A stretch of 53,182 nt of DNA from Castellaniella sp041675725 (GCF_041675725.1 NZ_JBAYTI010000013.1:1-53182), one strand, 5' to 3'; positions 7,811 to 16,252 are shown, counted from the stretch's first letter. A program made the numbers and translations. Notes: generated by a model not told the origin, from the sequence alone.

Positions 7811-8821
7811 ATGAAAAAAATCCTCCAGTCCGCACTCTGGCTCATTGTGCTGGCGGTGCTGCTTGCCGCCATCGCCGTGGCCGCCGCGGCCTGGTGGGGT
7901 TGGCACCGCCCCGTGCCCATGCAGGCCCCCGTGGTGGACTACTTGATAGAGCGGGGCAGCACGCCGCGGCAGATCGCCCAGGCCATGCAGCAGGCCGGCA
8001 TCGACGTGCAGGCCGATGCCTTCGTCGCCCTGGCCCGCTTCAGCGGCCAGGACAAAAACCTCAAGGCGGGTGCCTATGAGGCCCGACATGGCGATACACC
8101 GTGGCAGTTGCTGCAGCGCATGGTCAACGGCGACATGACGCTGGTGCGCCTGACCTTCCCGGAAGGCTGGACCTTCGCGCAGATCCGCGCCGCGCTGGAC
8201 GCAAACCCCCAGGTGCGGCATGATACGCAGGGTATGGACGAATCCACTCTGTTGGCCGAACTGGGCCTGGATGCCCGCTCGGCCGAAGGCCTGCTTCACC
8301 CGGATACCTACGTGTTCGTGCCCGGCAGCTCGGACCTCGACATCCTGCGCCGGGCTGCCAGGGCAAGCCGGCAGATCCTGGACCAGGCATGGGCCGAGCG
8401 CGATCCCGACCTGCCGCTGGATGACCCGTATCAAGCCCTGATCCTGGCTTCGATCATCGAGAAGGAAACGGGCCATGGGGCAGACCGCGCCCGCGTCGCG
8501 GGCGTATTCACCAATCGCCTGCGCGCCGGCATGCCGCTGCAGACAGACCCATCCGTGATTTACGGCCTGGGTGCCGGTTACCATGGGCGCCTGCGTAAAA
8601 AAGATCTCCAGCGCGACACCCCCTGGAATACGTATACCCGAGCGGGCCTGCCACCCACGCCGATCGCCAATCCGGGCAAAGCGTCGCTCGAAGCCGCACT
8701 GCATCCGGAAAAGCACGGCTATTACTACTTCGTGTCCAGAGGGGATGGCACGAGCGAATTCTCTGCCAGCCTGGGCGCACACAACCGGGCGGTGAACAAA
8801 TACATACTGAGCAAACCCTAA
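7811..8821 (+). CDS. mltG: Endolytic murein transglycosylase MltG
   Basis: Inner-membrane lytic transglycosylase that cuts nascent glycan strands. The 336-residue protein starts with a cytoplasmic Lys-Lys and a single membrane helix (about residues 9-30), then a LysM-like region. The YceG catalytic domain contains SIIEKETG (Glu217, matching the catalytic Glu218 of E. coli), TDPSVIYGLG and the C-terminal YYYFVSRGDGTSEFS block. It begins the run mltG-tmk-holB-tatD with gaps of 1-4 bases, a conserved proteobacterial operon. pabC, which often accompanies mltG, is absent. Confidence 0.95.
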   Translation: MKKILQSALWLIVLAVLLAAIAVAAAAWWGWHRPVPMQAPVVDYLIERGSTPRQIAQAMQQAGIDVQADAFVALARFSGQDKNLKAGAYEARHGDTPWQLLQRMVNGDMTLVRLTFPEGWTFAQIRAALDANPQVRHDTQGMDESTLLAELGLDARSAEGLLHPDTYVFVPGSSDLDILRRAARASRQILDQAWAERDPDLPLDDPYQALILASIIEKETGHGADRARVAGVFTNRLRAGMPLQTDPSVIYGLGAGYHGRLRKKDLQRDTPWNTYTRAGLPPTPIANPGKASLEAALHPEKHGYYYFVSRGDGTSEFSASLGAHNRAVNKYILSKP

Positions 8822-8823
8822 GC

Positions 8824-9477
8824 ATGCGCCAATCTGCCTGTTTCATTTCACTCGAAGGCCTGGACGGGGCGGGGAAAAGCACTCACATCCCGTGGATGGA
8901 AACCCGTCTGCGCGCGGCCGGAATCCGCTTGTTGAGCACCCGCGAACCCGGTGGCACGCCGCTGGGCGAATCGCTGCGCGACCTGCTGCTGCATCACGAC
9001 ATGCAGGCGCGCACAGAGGCCTTATTGATGTTCGCGGCCCGCAACGAGCTTTGGCAGACGCGCATACAGCCTGCGTTGGCCCAGGGGCAGTGGGTGCTCT
9101 GCGATCGCCATATCGACGCATCCTACGCCTATCAGGGCGGCGGCCGGGCGCTGGGGTGCGAAGCGATACGGCAGCTGGACGCATGGGTCATGCGGGGCAG
9201 GGCACCCGATTGCACCTTGCTGTTCGACATCGCGCCCGATGTGGCCCGCAGCCGGTTGGGCCGGGGGCGCAACGGGTCGGATCGCTTCGAACAGGAATCC
9301 ATGGCCTTTTTTTTGCGCGTGCGGCAAGCGTATCATGACCGGGCGGCCGCCGATCCCGGCCGGTTTCATGTATTGGATGGCAGCCTGCCCCTGGCCGCCA
9401 TCCAGGCACAGCTAGACGCCGTGCTGCAACAGTTGATCGAAAGATTTCCGGCGCCTCCGGTGCCTGACGCCGTTTGA
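8824..9477 (+). CDS. tmk: Thymidylate kinase
   Basis: Phosphorylates dTMP to dTDP for DNA synthesis. The 217-residue protein shows the P-loop EGLDGAGKST (11-20), the STREPGGTPLGE dTMP-binding segment and the CDRHIDASYAYQGGGR motif. It starts two bases after the mltG stop and ends one base before holB. The last dozen residues (APPVPDAV) extend slightly past the usual end. There is nothing unusual in the catalytic residues. Confidence 0.96.
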   Translation: MRQSACFISLEGLDGAGKSTHIPWMETRLRAAGIRLLSTREPGGTPLGESLRDLLLHHDMQARTEALLMFAARNELWQTRIQPALAQGQWVLCDRHIDASYAYQGGGRALGCEAIRQLDAWVMRGRAPDCTLLFDIAPDVARSRLGRGRNGSDRFEQESMAFFLRVRQAYHDRAAADPGRFHVLDGSLPLAAIQAQLDAVLQQLIERFPAPPVPDAV

Positions 9478-9478
9478 T

Positions 9479-10489
9479 ATGTTCACTCAATCCTTTCTCC
9501 CGTGGCAGGAAGAGACCGCGCGCCGCTGGCTCTCCGAACGCGAGCGCTTCGCACACGCCTGGCTGATTCATGGCCAACGCGGCACGGGCCAATTGCACTT
9601 TGCCCAGGCGGGGGCGGCGGCGCTGCTGTGCGAGCATCCGACTGACGGCGGCATGGCGTGTGGGCGCTGCCAGGCCTGTCGCTGGGTACAGGCCGGCAAC
9701 CATCCCGACCTGCGCCGGATACGGCCGGATGCCATCGCGCTGGAAGAGGGCGAAGAGATAAACGCCGACAACAAGAAGCAAGCGTCGCGGGACATCCGTA
9801 TCGATCAACTGCGCGCGCTGCTGCCTTGGTTCAATCTGGCGACCCACCGCGGCGGCTGGCGAGTGGCCTTGCTGTACCCGGCCGATACGCTGAACCCCAC
9901 GGCCGCCAATGCCCTGCTCAAAACCCTCGAGGAGCCTCCAGAGCGCACCGCCTTCCTGCTGGTCTGCGACGCCCCGGATCGCCTGCTGCCCACCCTGGTA
10001 TCACGTTGCCGCCGCTTGCATCTGCAGGCGCCCAAACCGACGCAGGCCCTGGAGTGGCTCCAGGCCCGGGGCGCCGCCCAGGCCGCCGAGCGCCTCGCGG
10101 CCAGTGGCGGCGCGCCGTTGCTCGCGCTCGACATGGCCACGGGTGCCGTCGTGCCGGAATTTCTGCAGATGTTCCTTTCGCGGGCGGGCCGCCAGGACGA
10201 CGGGTCGGCGCTGGCGCACGCACTGTCGACACAGGACACGCTGGTCTGGGTCGACGCTTTTCAGCGCCTGTGGCTCGACATCCGGTTGGCCGCGCACGGC
10301 ATACAGGCCCGTTATTATCCATCCATGCAGACGGAACTTACTCAGGCAGCGGATCGCCTGGACCCACAGGCCTGGGCCGACGTGGCGCGCTGGCTGGTAG
10401 AGCAGCGCCGCTTGGCACGCCATCCGCTCAACACCGGATTGCAGGCCGCCCATGCCGCAACCCGCCTGCTCTGCGCTTTTCGGAGTTGA
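9479..10489 (+). CDS. holB: DNA polymerase III subunit delta'
   Basis: A clamp-loader subunit. The 336-residue AAA+-like protein has the zinc-binding cysteines of the delta' group (CEHP then CGRCQAC, residues 51-67) and NAANALLKTLEEPPERTAFLLVC followed by the SRCRRL sensor/arginine-finger region. The nucleotide loop (GQRGTGQLHFA) lacks a proper Walker A lysine, as in E. coli delta', which does not hydrolyse ATP. It is translationally packed between tmk and tatD. Confidence 0.94.
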   Translation: MFTQSFLPWQEETARRWLSERERFAHAWLIHGQRGTGQLHFAQAGAAALLCEHPTDGGMACGRCQACRWVQAGNHPDLRRIRPDAIALEEGEEINADNKKQASRDIRIDQLRALLPWFNLATHRGGWRVALLYPADTLNPTAANALLKTLEEPPERTAFLLVCDAPDRLLPTLVSRCRRLHLQAPKPTQALEWLQARGAAQAAERLAASGGAPLLALDMATGAVVPEFLQMFLSRAGRQDDGSALAHALSTQDTLVWVDAFQRLWLDIRLAAHGIQARYYPSMQTELTQAADRLDPQAWADVARWLVEQRRLARHPLNTGLQAAHAATRLLCAFRS

Positions 10490-10493
10490 CGCC

Positions 10494-11282
10494 ATGTATG
10501 TCGATTCGCACTGTCATCTGAACGATCCGGCCTTGTTGGCCGATTTGCCCCAGGTTTTCGCCCGCATGCGCAACGCCCGGGTCGAGCACGCGCTGGTCGT
10601 GGGGGTCAATTTGCGCGACTGGCCCGATTTGCTTGCGCTCGTCGAGCAGCATGCCTGCTTGCGGGCTTCGGTAGGCGTTCATCCGGCCAATGACCCGGAA
10701 GACGACGATGGCCTCGAGCCGACTTTACAAGATCTGCTCGACCGCACTCGACACCAGGCCGTGGTGGCCATCGGCGAAACCGGGCTGGACTATTACCGGC
10801 TGGCCGAGCCATCGCCCCAGCAACAGGCGCGGTTCCGGCTGCACATCCAGGCCGCCAACCAGACCGGGTTGCCGCTGATCATCCATACCCGGGCCGCAGC
10901 GGCGGATACCTTGCGGCTGATGCGCGAAGAGCAAGCGCATGGCGGCGTCATGCATTGCTTTACCGAAAACTGGGACGTAGCGCAGGCCGCCATGGATTTG
11001 GGGTTTTATATTTCGTTTTCCGGGATCGTGACCTTCAAGAATGCGCGCGAGATCCAGGACGTGGCCCGCCGTGTCCCCCTGGAGCGGATGCTGATAGAAA
11101 CCGATGCCCCTTATCTCTCGCCCGTGCCCTATCGTGGCAAACTGAACGATCCGTCACGCGTCATCCACGTGGCCGAAAAAATTGCCGAACTGCGCGGTGT
11201 GCCCGTGGGCACCATTGCCGAGGCCACGACGCACAATTATTTCACCTTGTTCAAGAAAGCCGGCGCCTTGGCGGCCGCCTGA
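10494..11282 (+). CDS. TatD-family metal-dependent hydrolase
   Basis: A 262-residue TIM-barrel metallohydrolase of the TatD/YcfH group, associated with DNase or exonuclease activity in characterised members. The start at 10494 gives the canonical MYVDSHCHLN with its metal-binding HxH. Further conserved metal-site blocks are AIGETGLDYYR, IIHTRAA, GVMHCFTE and LIETDAPYLSPVP. It is the last gene of the mltG operon (four-base gap after holB). This genomic position matches ycfH of E. coli rather than tatD itself. Confidence 0.92.
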   Translation: MYVDSHCHLNDPALLADLPQVFARMRNARVEHALVVGVNLRDWPDLLALVEQHACLRASVGVHPANDPEDDDGLEPTLQDLLDRTRHQAVVAIGETGLDYYRLAEPSPQQQARFRLHIQAANQTGLPLIIHTRAAAADTLRLMREEQAHGGVMHCFTENWDVAQAAMDLGFYISFSGIVTFKNAREIQDVARRVPLERMLIETDAPYLSPVPYRGKLNDPSRVIHVAEKIAELRGVPVGTIAEATTHNYFTLFKKAGALAAA

Positions 11283-11299
11283 TTCAGGGAGACATCACA

Positions 11300-12268
11300 A
11301 TGGCTCACTCGATAATGAACCGGCATGCTTTACATAAACGCTGGCGTGCGGCACGGCACGCCTGGCGCAGCGTGCGCATGCCTTCCTCCGCGCGGTTTCG
11401 CCGCATCATAGGGCGGGGGCTGGCTGGCTGGCTGCTGGCTGGCCTGCTGCTCGGGCCGGCGGTTGGCCAGGTCGTACAAATACAGATCGACCCGCCAGCC
11501 GACTGGTGGTCGGCGATTCGCCGGGATGACGCCAGGACGGTGCAGGACATGCTTTTGCGTCGGGTGGATCCCGCTGCGCTGAACGATCAGGGCAACCCGG
11601 CCCTGACACAGGCGGCACGGGACCAATCCTGGCAGGTGTTCGACTTGCTCGCCACCACGGCGGGGGTCGACGTCGACCAGGCCAATGCCTTGAATGAAAC
11701 GCCGCTCATGTACCTGGCCATCTTGGGGGAAACCGAGCGCGCAAAGAAGCTGATACAGGCCGGGGCGCAGGTCAATCGCCTGGGCTGGACGCCGCTGCAT
11801 TATGCCGCCTCGAAGGCTCAGATGGGCATGGCGCAGCTGCTGATCGATCGAGGCGCCATCATCAACGCTCCGGGGCCTGACGGCACCACGCCGCTCATGA
11901 TGGCGGCCCTTTCCGGCAAACAGGAGATGGCCACCCTGCTGTTGTCGCAGGGGGCGGATCCCACGATGTTCAATGTCACAGGGGAAACAGCCGTCGATTG
12001 GGCCAACAAGCAGAACCACCAACGCATGGCGGCCTGGCTGGCGGCTGAATCGCAAGCCTTTGCTGCGCGGCGTCAAGCCGGGGCGCAGGCGGCGCGGCCC
12101 CGGGCTGGCCACAGTATCGCCGAACTGCTGCCCCGGGGTATCCCAGGCTCGAACAGCATCGCATCCGAACTGCCGCAGCAGCAGGCGGCGCCTCGCAAGG
12201 ATGAATCCTCTTTCTCGCGCTATTTCGACCTGGACCGGTTCGACCACACCCCGGCCGGGATGCAGTGA
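11300..12268 (+). CDS. Exported ankyrin-repeat protein
   Basis: A 322-residue protein with a long basic N-terminus and a hydrophobic segment (about residues 36-56, GLAGWLLAGLLLGPAVG) that reads as a signal sequence or membrane anchor. Ankyrin-type repeats follow from about residue 65 to 250, with clear units such as GWTPLHYAASKAQMGMAQLLIDRGA and GTTPLMMAALSGKQEMATLLLSQGA. The tail is Ala/Gln-rich and probably disordered. The start at 11300 is 17 bases after tatD with a GGGAG sequence before it. Ankyrin repeats mediate protein contacts; the partner is unknown. A CTGG tetranucleotide run lies in the hydrophobic segment. Confidence 0.8.
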   Translation: MAHSIMNRHALHKRWRAARHAWRSVRMPSSARFRRIIGRGLAGWLLAGLLLGPAVGQVVQIQIDPPADWWSAIRRDDARTVQDMLLRRVDPAALNDQGNPALTQAARDQSWQVFDLLATTAGVDVDQANALNETPLMYLAILGETERAKKLIQAGAQVNRLGWTPLHYAASKAQMGMAQLLIDRGAIINAPGPDGTTPLMMAALSGKQEMATLLLSQGADPTMFNVTGETAVDWANKQNHQRMAAWLAAESQAFAARRQAGAQAARPRAGHSIAELLPRGIPGSNSIASELPQQQAAPRKDESSFSRYFDLDRFDHTPAGMQ

Positions 12269-12295
12269 GATCCTTGGCGGGGCGGGGCGGCACGC

Positions 12296-13108
12296 TTAGC
12301 GGGTCGGCGGCAAGTAACGGGGGCGCAGAATGTCGCCGAGCTGGCTATAGGGGATCAGCAGCTCGGGCTGGCCCCAGGCATAGGGTGCGATTTCATAGGA
12401 TTGATACTTGGCCACCAACCCCAGATCCGTCAGTGCTACGTTGTCGGTGGGCGCGAAAGGCCACATGCGGTTGAAGGCATCGGTATCGTCGACCTGATCC
12501 GCCTGTTTCTGCAGCCATTGGGCATGCGCGGCACGCAGTTGCTCGTTGAAGGCGCCTTGAGCCCCCGATTGCAGCAAGTCGCCAAGCGTCAGCACTTTTT
12601 CTGTGCGGTTGTCCCAGTTGATGAATTGCGTTCCGGTAATGCCATGGGCCATGCCGGTCTGGTACTGACCCGAGGTCAGTTCGAGTGTCGTCAGGTCGGC
12701 ATTGCGGTACCGGGTACGGGCGATCAGATCGACTTCGTCGCGGGCCGCGGCAGTCTTCAGATAATAGGCCTCGAATTCCTCGATCGTCTCGTAGGGGGCG
12801 GGCCGTTCCTGGTCGAGCCAGGTCATGCCTGCCAGGGCATAATCGACCAACTGGGTCAGCTTCGGATGGCCAGGAAAGGCAAGCGAGTCCACCACCAGTT
12901 TCGGACACGTGCCTTCGCAGCCGGCCGGCAGCCGGGTGTAGCGCACGGGTTGGGTAAAGTAGCCCTGCGTGCTGGTCTCGTCGTCCAGTGCCGCTGGAAC
13001 CAGCGAGAGGTCGTCTTGGGGGCCGCTCGCGCAGCCCGCCAGTACGGCACCGGCTACAGCCAGGGTGGCGGCCCGGCACAAACCCGCCAGGAAAAAACGC
13101 TTTGGCAT
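12296..13108 (-). CDS. Lipoprotein with DUF3298/RsiV-like domain
   Basis: A 270-residue predicted lipoprotein. It has a basic N-terminus, a hydrophobic helix and a lipobox ending LAGC (Cys26), so the mature protein should be lipid-anchored in the envelope. The body resembles the DUF4163/DUF3298 pair found in RsiV and related envelope proteins, for example YQTGMAHGITGTQFINWD followed by a C-terminal PYAWGQPELLIPYSQL. Its role is not known. It starts five bases downstream of the SDR gene stop and so is probably co-transcribed with it. It converges on the ankyrin gene. Confidence 0.75.
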   Translation of the reverse strand: MPKRFFLAGLCRAATLAVAGAVLAGCASGPQDDLSLVPAALDDETSTQGYFTQPVRYTRLPAGCEGTCPKLVVDSLAFPGHPKLTQLVDYALAGMTWLDQERPAPYETIEEFEAYYLKTAAARDEVDLIARTRYRNADLTTLELTSGQYQTGMAHGITGTQFINWDNRTEKVLTLGDLLQSGAQGAFNEQLRAAHAQWLQKQADQVDDTDAFNRMWPFAPTDNVALTDLGLVAKYQSYEIAPYAWGQPELLIPYSQLGDILRPRYLPPTR

Positions 13109-13112
13109 GGCA

Positions 13113-13865
13113 TCAGCCCTCGCGGTGAACCTTCAGGCCGGCAAAGGCCTGGGACACCGGCATCAGTTCGATGGTGTTGATGTTGACCCGACCGGGCCGG
13201 GTAGTGGCCCAGACGACGGCATCGGCGATGTCTTCGGCGGTCAGCGCGTCAGCGCCATCGTAGACGGCCTTGGCCAGGGCCGCATCCCCCAGGCGCACGA
13301 GCGAGAATTCAGTCCCGCAACACAGCCCGGGCTCTATGTTGGTGACCCGCACCCGCGTGCCCCAGAGGTCGGCCCGCAGATTCTGGCTGAGCTGGTGCAC
13401 GAAGGCTTTGGTGGCCCCGTAGACGTTGCCGCCAGGGTAGGGGTGGACGCCCGCTATCGACCCCAGGTTGATGACGTGGCCCTGATTGCGGCGAACCATG
13501 CCGGGCAGTACGGCGTGTACCAGGCGGGTGAGCCCGAGCACGTTGGTGGCGATCATTTGTTCCCAATCCGCCAGGCTGGACTCCTGCGCTGGCGCAACCC
13601 CAAGGGCCAGCCCAGCGTTGTTGACCAGCACGTCGATGCCGTCGAACTGGGACTGAACCCAAGCCACCCCATGTTCTACGGCACTTGGGTCGGTGACGTC
13701 CATCACCAAGGGATGAAAATCCGCCCCTAGTTTTTCGCGCAGCTGCTCGAGCCGGTCGAGGCGCCGCGCGGCACCGACTACGGTGTATTTCTGTTCGATC
13801 AGACGCCCCGCAATGGCCGCTCCAAAGCCAGCCGACGCGCCCGTCACCAATGCAATCCCTGCCAT
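13113..13865 (-). CDS. SDR-family oxidoreductase, YdfG-like
   Basis: A 250-residue classical short-chain dehydrogenase. The start at 13865 gives VTGASAGFGAAIAG as the N-terminal NADP-binding motif; a longer reading to 13910 adds 15 residues without family support. NNAG (82-85), Ser136 and the Tyr149-x3-Lys153 pair complete the catalytic set. The closest familiar relative is YdfG (3-hydroxy acid/serine dehydrogenase), but the substrate cannot be assigned. An upstream region with stacked inverted repeats (13892-13983) suggests specific regulation. The lipoprotein gene follows directly. Confidence 0.85.
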   Translation of the reverse strand: MAGIALVTGASAGFGAAIAGRLIEQKYTVVGAARRLDRLEQLREKLGADFHPLVMDVTDPSAVEHGVAWVQSQFDGIDVLVNNAGLALGVAPAQESSLADWEQMIATNVLGLTRLVHAVLPGMVRRNQGHVINLGSIAGVHPYPGGNVYGATKAFVHQLSQNLRADLWGTRVRVTNIEPGLCCGTEFSLVRLGDAALAKAVYDGADALTAEDIADAVVWATTRPGRVNINTIELMPVSQAFAGLKVHREG

Positions 13866-13891
13866 GACAACCCCTTGTTCAACTGATCGAA

Positions 13892-13983
13892 CTGGTGTGA
13901 TACCAGCCAAAATCCTGATCCGTGTCTGATGATATCAGGATCCGGCACCCAGGATAAAATTCGCATAATGTATATTATGTAAA
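13892..13983 (-). promoter_or_regulatory. Inverted-repeat-rich promoter region of the SDR gene
   Basis: Reading the minus strand, TTTACA (13983-13978) is a good -35 match and TTTTAT (13959-13954) a weak -10 at 18 bp. The arms CATAAT/ATTATG (13964-13969 and 13974-13979) sit in the spacer. Two more inverted repeats lie between promoter and gene: ATCCTGAT/ATCAGGAT (13912-13919 and 13934-13941) and CTGGT/ACCAG (13892-13896 and 13902-13906). This looks like operator sequence; the regulator is not identified. Confidence 0.4.
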
Positions 13984-14030
13984 GTAATGGAAAGGCGATC
14001 CTTGTCGACAGGCGGTGCGAGGCCACCAGC

Positions 14031-14055
14031 AAAAACGCCAGCCGTGTGGGCTGGC
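14031..14055 (-). terminator. Rho-independent terminator of the cytochrome c gene
   Basis: On the minus strand a perfect 7-bp stem (14037-14043 with 14049-14055, arms GCCAGCC/GGCTGGC, 5-base loop) is followed by GTTTTTG. It lies 36 bases downstream of the cytochrome c stop. Confidence 0.8.
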
Positions 14056-14091
14056 GCTGCCTTTCAGCATGCAGAGATCTGACGGCGGGTA

Positions 14092-14424
14092 TCAGTGCGG
14101 CGCACCGGCAACCAGCCATTCGACCACGACCGCGATGTCGGCATCGGAAATACCGACGTTGGGCGGCATGGGAATCGGACCATATACCCCGGAGCTGCCT
14201 TCTTTGATGTGTTTGGTGAGCACGGCCGCTGCGTCGGCCTGCCCCTTGTGCTTGGCGGCCACTTCTTCGTAGGCCGGACCAATGACTTTTTTGTCGACCG
14301 CGTGACACGCCAGGCAGGCATTTTTGGTCAGGATGGGGCTGACCTGGGCGTAGTCGGGTGCTGCCTGGACGGCAGACCCGAAAGCCAGCAGGGACAGGCT
14401 CAGTGCAACGACAGACAGTTTCAT
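14092..14424 (-). CDS. Small periplasmic cytochrome c (c551/c552 type)
   Basis: A 110-residue monohaem cytochrome c with a Sec signal peptide (MKLSVVALSLSLLAFGSAVQA) and one haem site, CLACH (37-41). The probable Met ligand is in GPIPMPPN near the C-terminus, followed by the closing helix ADIAVVVEWLVAGAPH. The start at 14424 is preferred over 14430 because GGAG then lies 9 bases upstream rather than 3. Such proteins pass electrons to terminal oxidases or denitrification enzymes; a link to the nor genes at 38.6 kb is possible but not shown. It has its own terminator. Confidence 0.9.
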   Translation of the reverse strand: MKLSVVALSLSLLAFGSAVQAAPDYAQVSPILTKNACLACHAVDKKVIGPAYEEVAAKHKGQADAAAVLTKHIKEGSSGVYGPIPMPPNVGISDADIAVVVEWLVAGAPH

Positions 14425-14592
14425 GGGCATGGTCTCCAAAGGTATCGAATGAGTGAGTGGGTTGGTCAGCCTGCATTACACCACGACTGACACGGGTATT
14501 GAAGGATAATCATACAGGCCGTGTAGGTATTTTCATTCCAACGCCAGAGCAGTTTATGATAAACGCTGTACGGGCCTCAGGAGCACAGTACC

Positions 14593-15093
14593 ATGATACC
14601 GGGGCAGACATTACCTCATTGGTCTGTACGGACCTGGATCAACTGGTCCGACGACACCAAACCGCCCTCTTTCGAGCAGCTGCACGGCAAAGTCGTCGTC
14701 ATCCACGCATTTCAGATGCTGTGCCCGGGCTGTGTGGCGCACGGCATTCCACAGGCCAAGGCCATCCACCAGGCCTTCCCGGCCGATCGGCTGCAAGTGC
14801 TGGGCCTGCACACCGTGTTCGAACACCATGATGCAATGACCGAAACCGCCCTCAGGGCGTTCATCCAGGAATACCGCATCCGTTTCCCGGTGGGGATCGA
14901 CATGCCTGGCACCGAAGGCCAGCCCGTCCCCCAAACCATGCAGGCCTGGGCGCTCGAGGGCACCCCGACCCTGATCATTCTGGACGATCTGGGGCGCGTG
15001 CGGCTGAATCACCTGGGTCAGGCCGAAGACCTGCGTGTGGGCGCGATTCTGGGCCAGCTCCTGAGCGAAGCACAGTCTCGGGCTGCCGCATGA
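14593..15093 (+). CDS. Thioredoxin-fold redoxin with a CPGC motif
   Basis: A 166-residue redoxin/TlpA-like protein without a signal peptide. The redox pair is LCPGC (Cys44, Cys47), followed by a thioredoxin-like core including GTPTLIILDDLGRVRLNHLG (the cis-Pro is in GTPT). The family contains peroxiredoxin-like and disulphide-reducing proteins; CPGC is not diagnostic of one of them. The start follows CAGGAG at nine bases. It is divergent from the cytochrome c gene. Its last 119 bases overlap the slipin gene on the other strand. Confidence 0.78.
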   Translation: MIPGQTLPHWSVRTWINWSDDTKPPSFEQLHGKVVVIHAFQMLCPGCVAHGIPQAKAIHQAFPADRLQVLGLHTVFEHHDAMTETALRAFIQEYRIRFPVGIDMPGTEGQPVPQTMQAWALEGTPTLIILDDLGRVRLNHLGQAEDLRVGAILGQLLSEAQSRAAA

Positions 15094-15838
15094 AGCCCGC
15101 CAGCAAGTCGATCGGAATGGGGAACACCAAGGTGGACGACTTGTCGCCGGCAACCTGCGTGAGCGTATCAAGATAGCGCAACTGCATGGCAGAGGGTTCG
15201 CTGGCCAGAACAGTAGCGGCTTCGGCCAGCGCCTTCGAGGCCTGCAGCTCGCCTTCGGCGTGGATGACCTTCGCCCGCCGCTCGCGCTCCGCCTCGGCCT
15301 GGCGCGCCATGGCGCGGATCATGGTTTCATTGAGGTCGATGTGTTTGATTTCGACGTTTGTGACCTTGATACCCCAGCCATCGGTCTGGGCATCCAGGAT
15401 GGCCTGGACATCGGTATTGAGCTTTTCGCGCTCCGTCAGCATTTCATCGAGCTCGTGTTTGCCCAGCACGGCCCGCAGCGTGGTTTGTGCAAGCTGGCTG
15501 GTGGCCTCGTAGTACTGCTCGACCTGGATGATGGCTTTTGCCGGATCCACCACCCGAAAATACACCACGGCATTGACCCGTACAGATACGTTGTCACGTG
15601 AAATCACGTCCTGGGGCTCTACGTCCATGGTGACCACCCGCGTATCGACCCGGACCAGTTGTTGCAGGAACGGGATCACCACGATCAGGCCCGGCCCTTT
15701 GGTGCCCCCGTAGCGGCCCAACGTGAAGATGACCCCGCGTTCGTATTCGCGCAGAATCCGAAAGAGCCGCAGCAGCACGGTGAAGAGGAAAACCAGTACG
15801 ACCAGGCTGATGAAAGAGCCCAGATTCAGAAACATCAT
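14975..15838 (-). CDS. Slipin (stomatin/SPFH-family membrane protein)
   Basis: A 287-residue SPFH/Band 7 protein. It has an N-terminal membrane segment (about 5-27), then EYERGVIFTLGRYGGTKGPG, the paired DVISRDNVSVRVNAVVYFRV strands, the coiled-coil region RAMARQAEAERERRAKVI and the STLVFPIPIDL end block. Slipins form membrane scaffolds and are typically paired with NfeD proteins, as here: the ATGA overlap with the upstream nfeD gene indicates coupled translation. The last 40 or so residues (Arg/Pro/Gly-rich) go beyond the usual end and are encoded antisense to the redoxin gene. Confidence 0.9.
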   Translation of the reverse strand: MMFLNLGSFISLVVLVFLFTVLLRLFRILREYERGVIFTLGRYGGTKGPGLIVVIPFLQQLVRVDTRVVTMDVEPQDVISRDNVSVRVNAVVYFRVVDPAKAIIQVEQYYEATSQLAQTTLRAVLGKHELDEMLTEREKLNTDVQAILDAQTDGWGIKVTNVEIKHIDLNETMIRAMARQAEAERERRAKVIHAEGELQASKALAEAATVLASEPSAMQLRYLDTLTQVAGDKSSTLVFPIPIDLLAGFMRQPETVLRSGAGPESRPHAGLRPDPGDSAARAPDRPE

Positions 15839-16188
15839 CGCGTCACCTCGGTGTCTTGGTTCAAATGGCCAGACGAATGGTCTGACGAGTGGCCAGACGG
15901 CTCGACCTGAAGCACCAGGCCCTGCACGCTGCGCACCCGCACCGCCTGCCCGACCTGCAAGGGCGCCTTTGAGCGGACCTGCCAGACCTCGCCCCGCACC
16001 AGCGCCCAGCCCCGGCCGCGGCCATCGGTTTCCTGGGTGACCTCGCCCACCATACCGGGCAGCTCTTCGTTACCCCCCTGCGCCCTTTGGCGTTGGGCCT
16101 GGATGGCAATCACCGCGGCCAGCAGAAAGATCAGCAGCATCAGGCCCAACGCCCAGGCCGACTGCGAACCGAAATAGATCAACAACAT
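15835..16188 (-). CDS. Short NfeD-family protein
   Basis: A 117-residue protein with one strong membrane helix (about residues 10-30) and a C-terminal OB-like NfeD domain (LPGMVGEVTQETDGRGRGWALVRGEVW). It lacks the ClpP-like serine protease domain of long NfeD proteins, so it belongs to the short form usually paired with slipins. Near the C-terminus three imperfect 12-bp units encode a Ser/His/Gly repeat (SGHSSDHSSGH). It overlaps the slipin start by four bases. Confidence 0.8.
   Translation of the reverse strand: MLLIYFGSQSAWALGLMLLIFLLAAVIAIQAQRQRAQGGNEELPGMVGEVTQETDGRGRGWALVRGEVWQVRSKAPLQVGQAVRVRSVQGLVLQVEPSGHSSDHSSGHLNQDTEVTR
15864..15899 (-). repeat. Three 12-bp tandem units near the nfeD 3' end
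   Basis: AATGGCCAGACG (15864-15875), AATGGTCTGACG (15876-15887) and AGTGGCCAGACG (15888-15899) lie head to tail. They are in frame and encode a four-residue repeat in the NfeD tail, about 30 bases from the stop codon. Confidence 0.85.
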
Positions 16189-16252
16189 GGCGCACCCTGA
16201 ATGCGGACCGCCATGTGGCCGCCCCCCCTGCCCCGGATCGTTGCCGGCGGCT

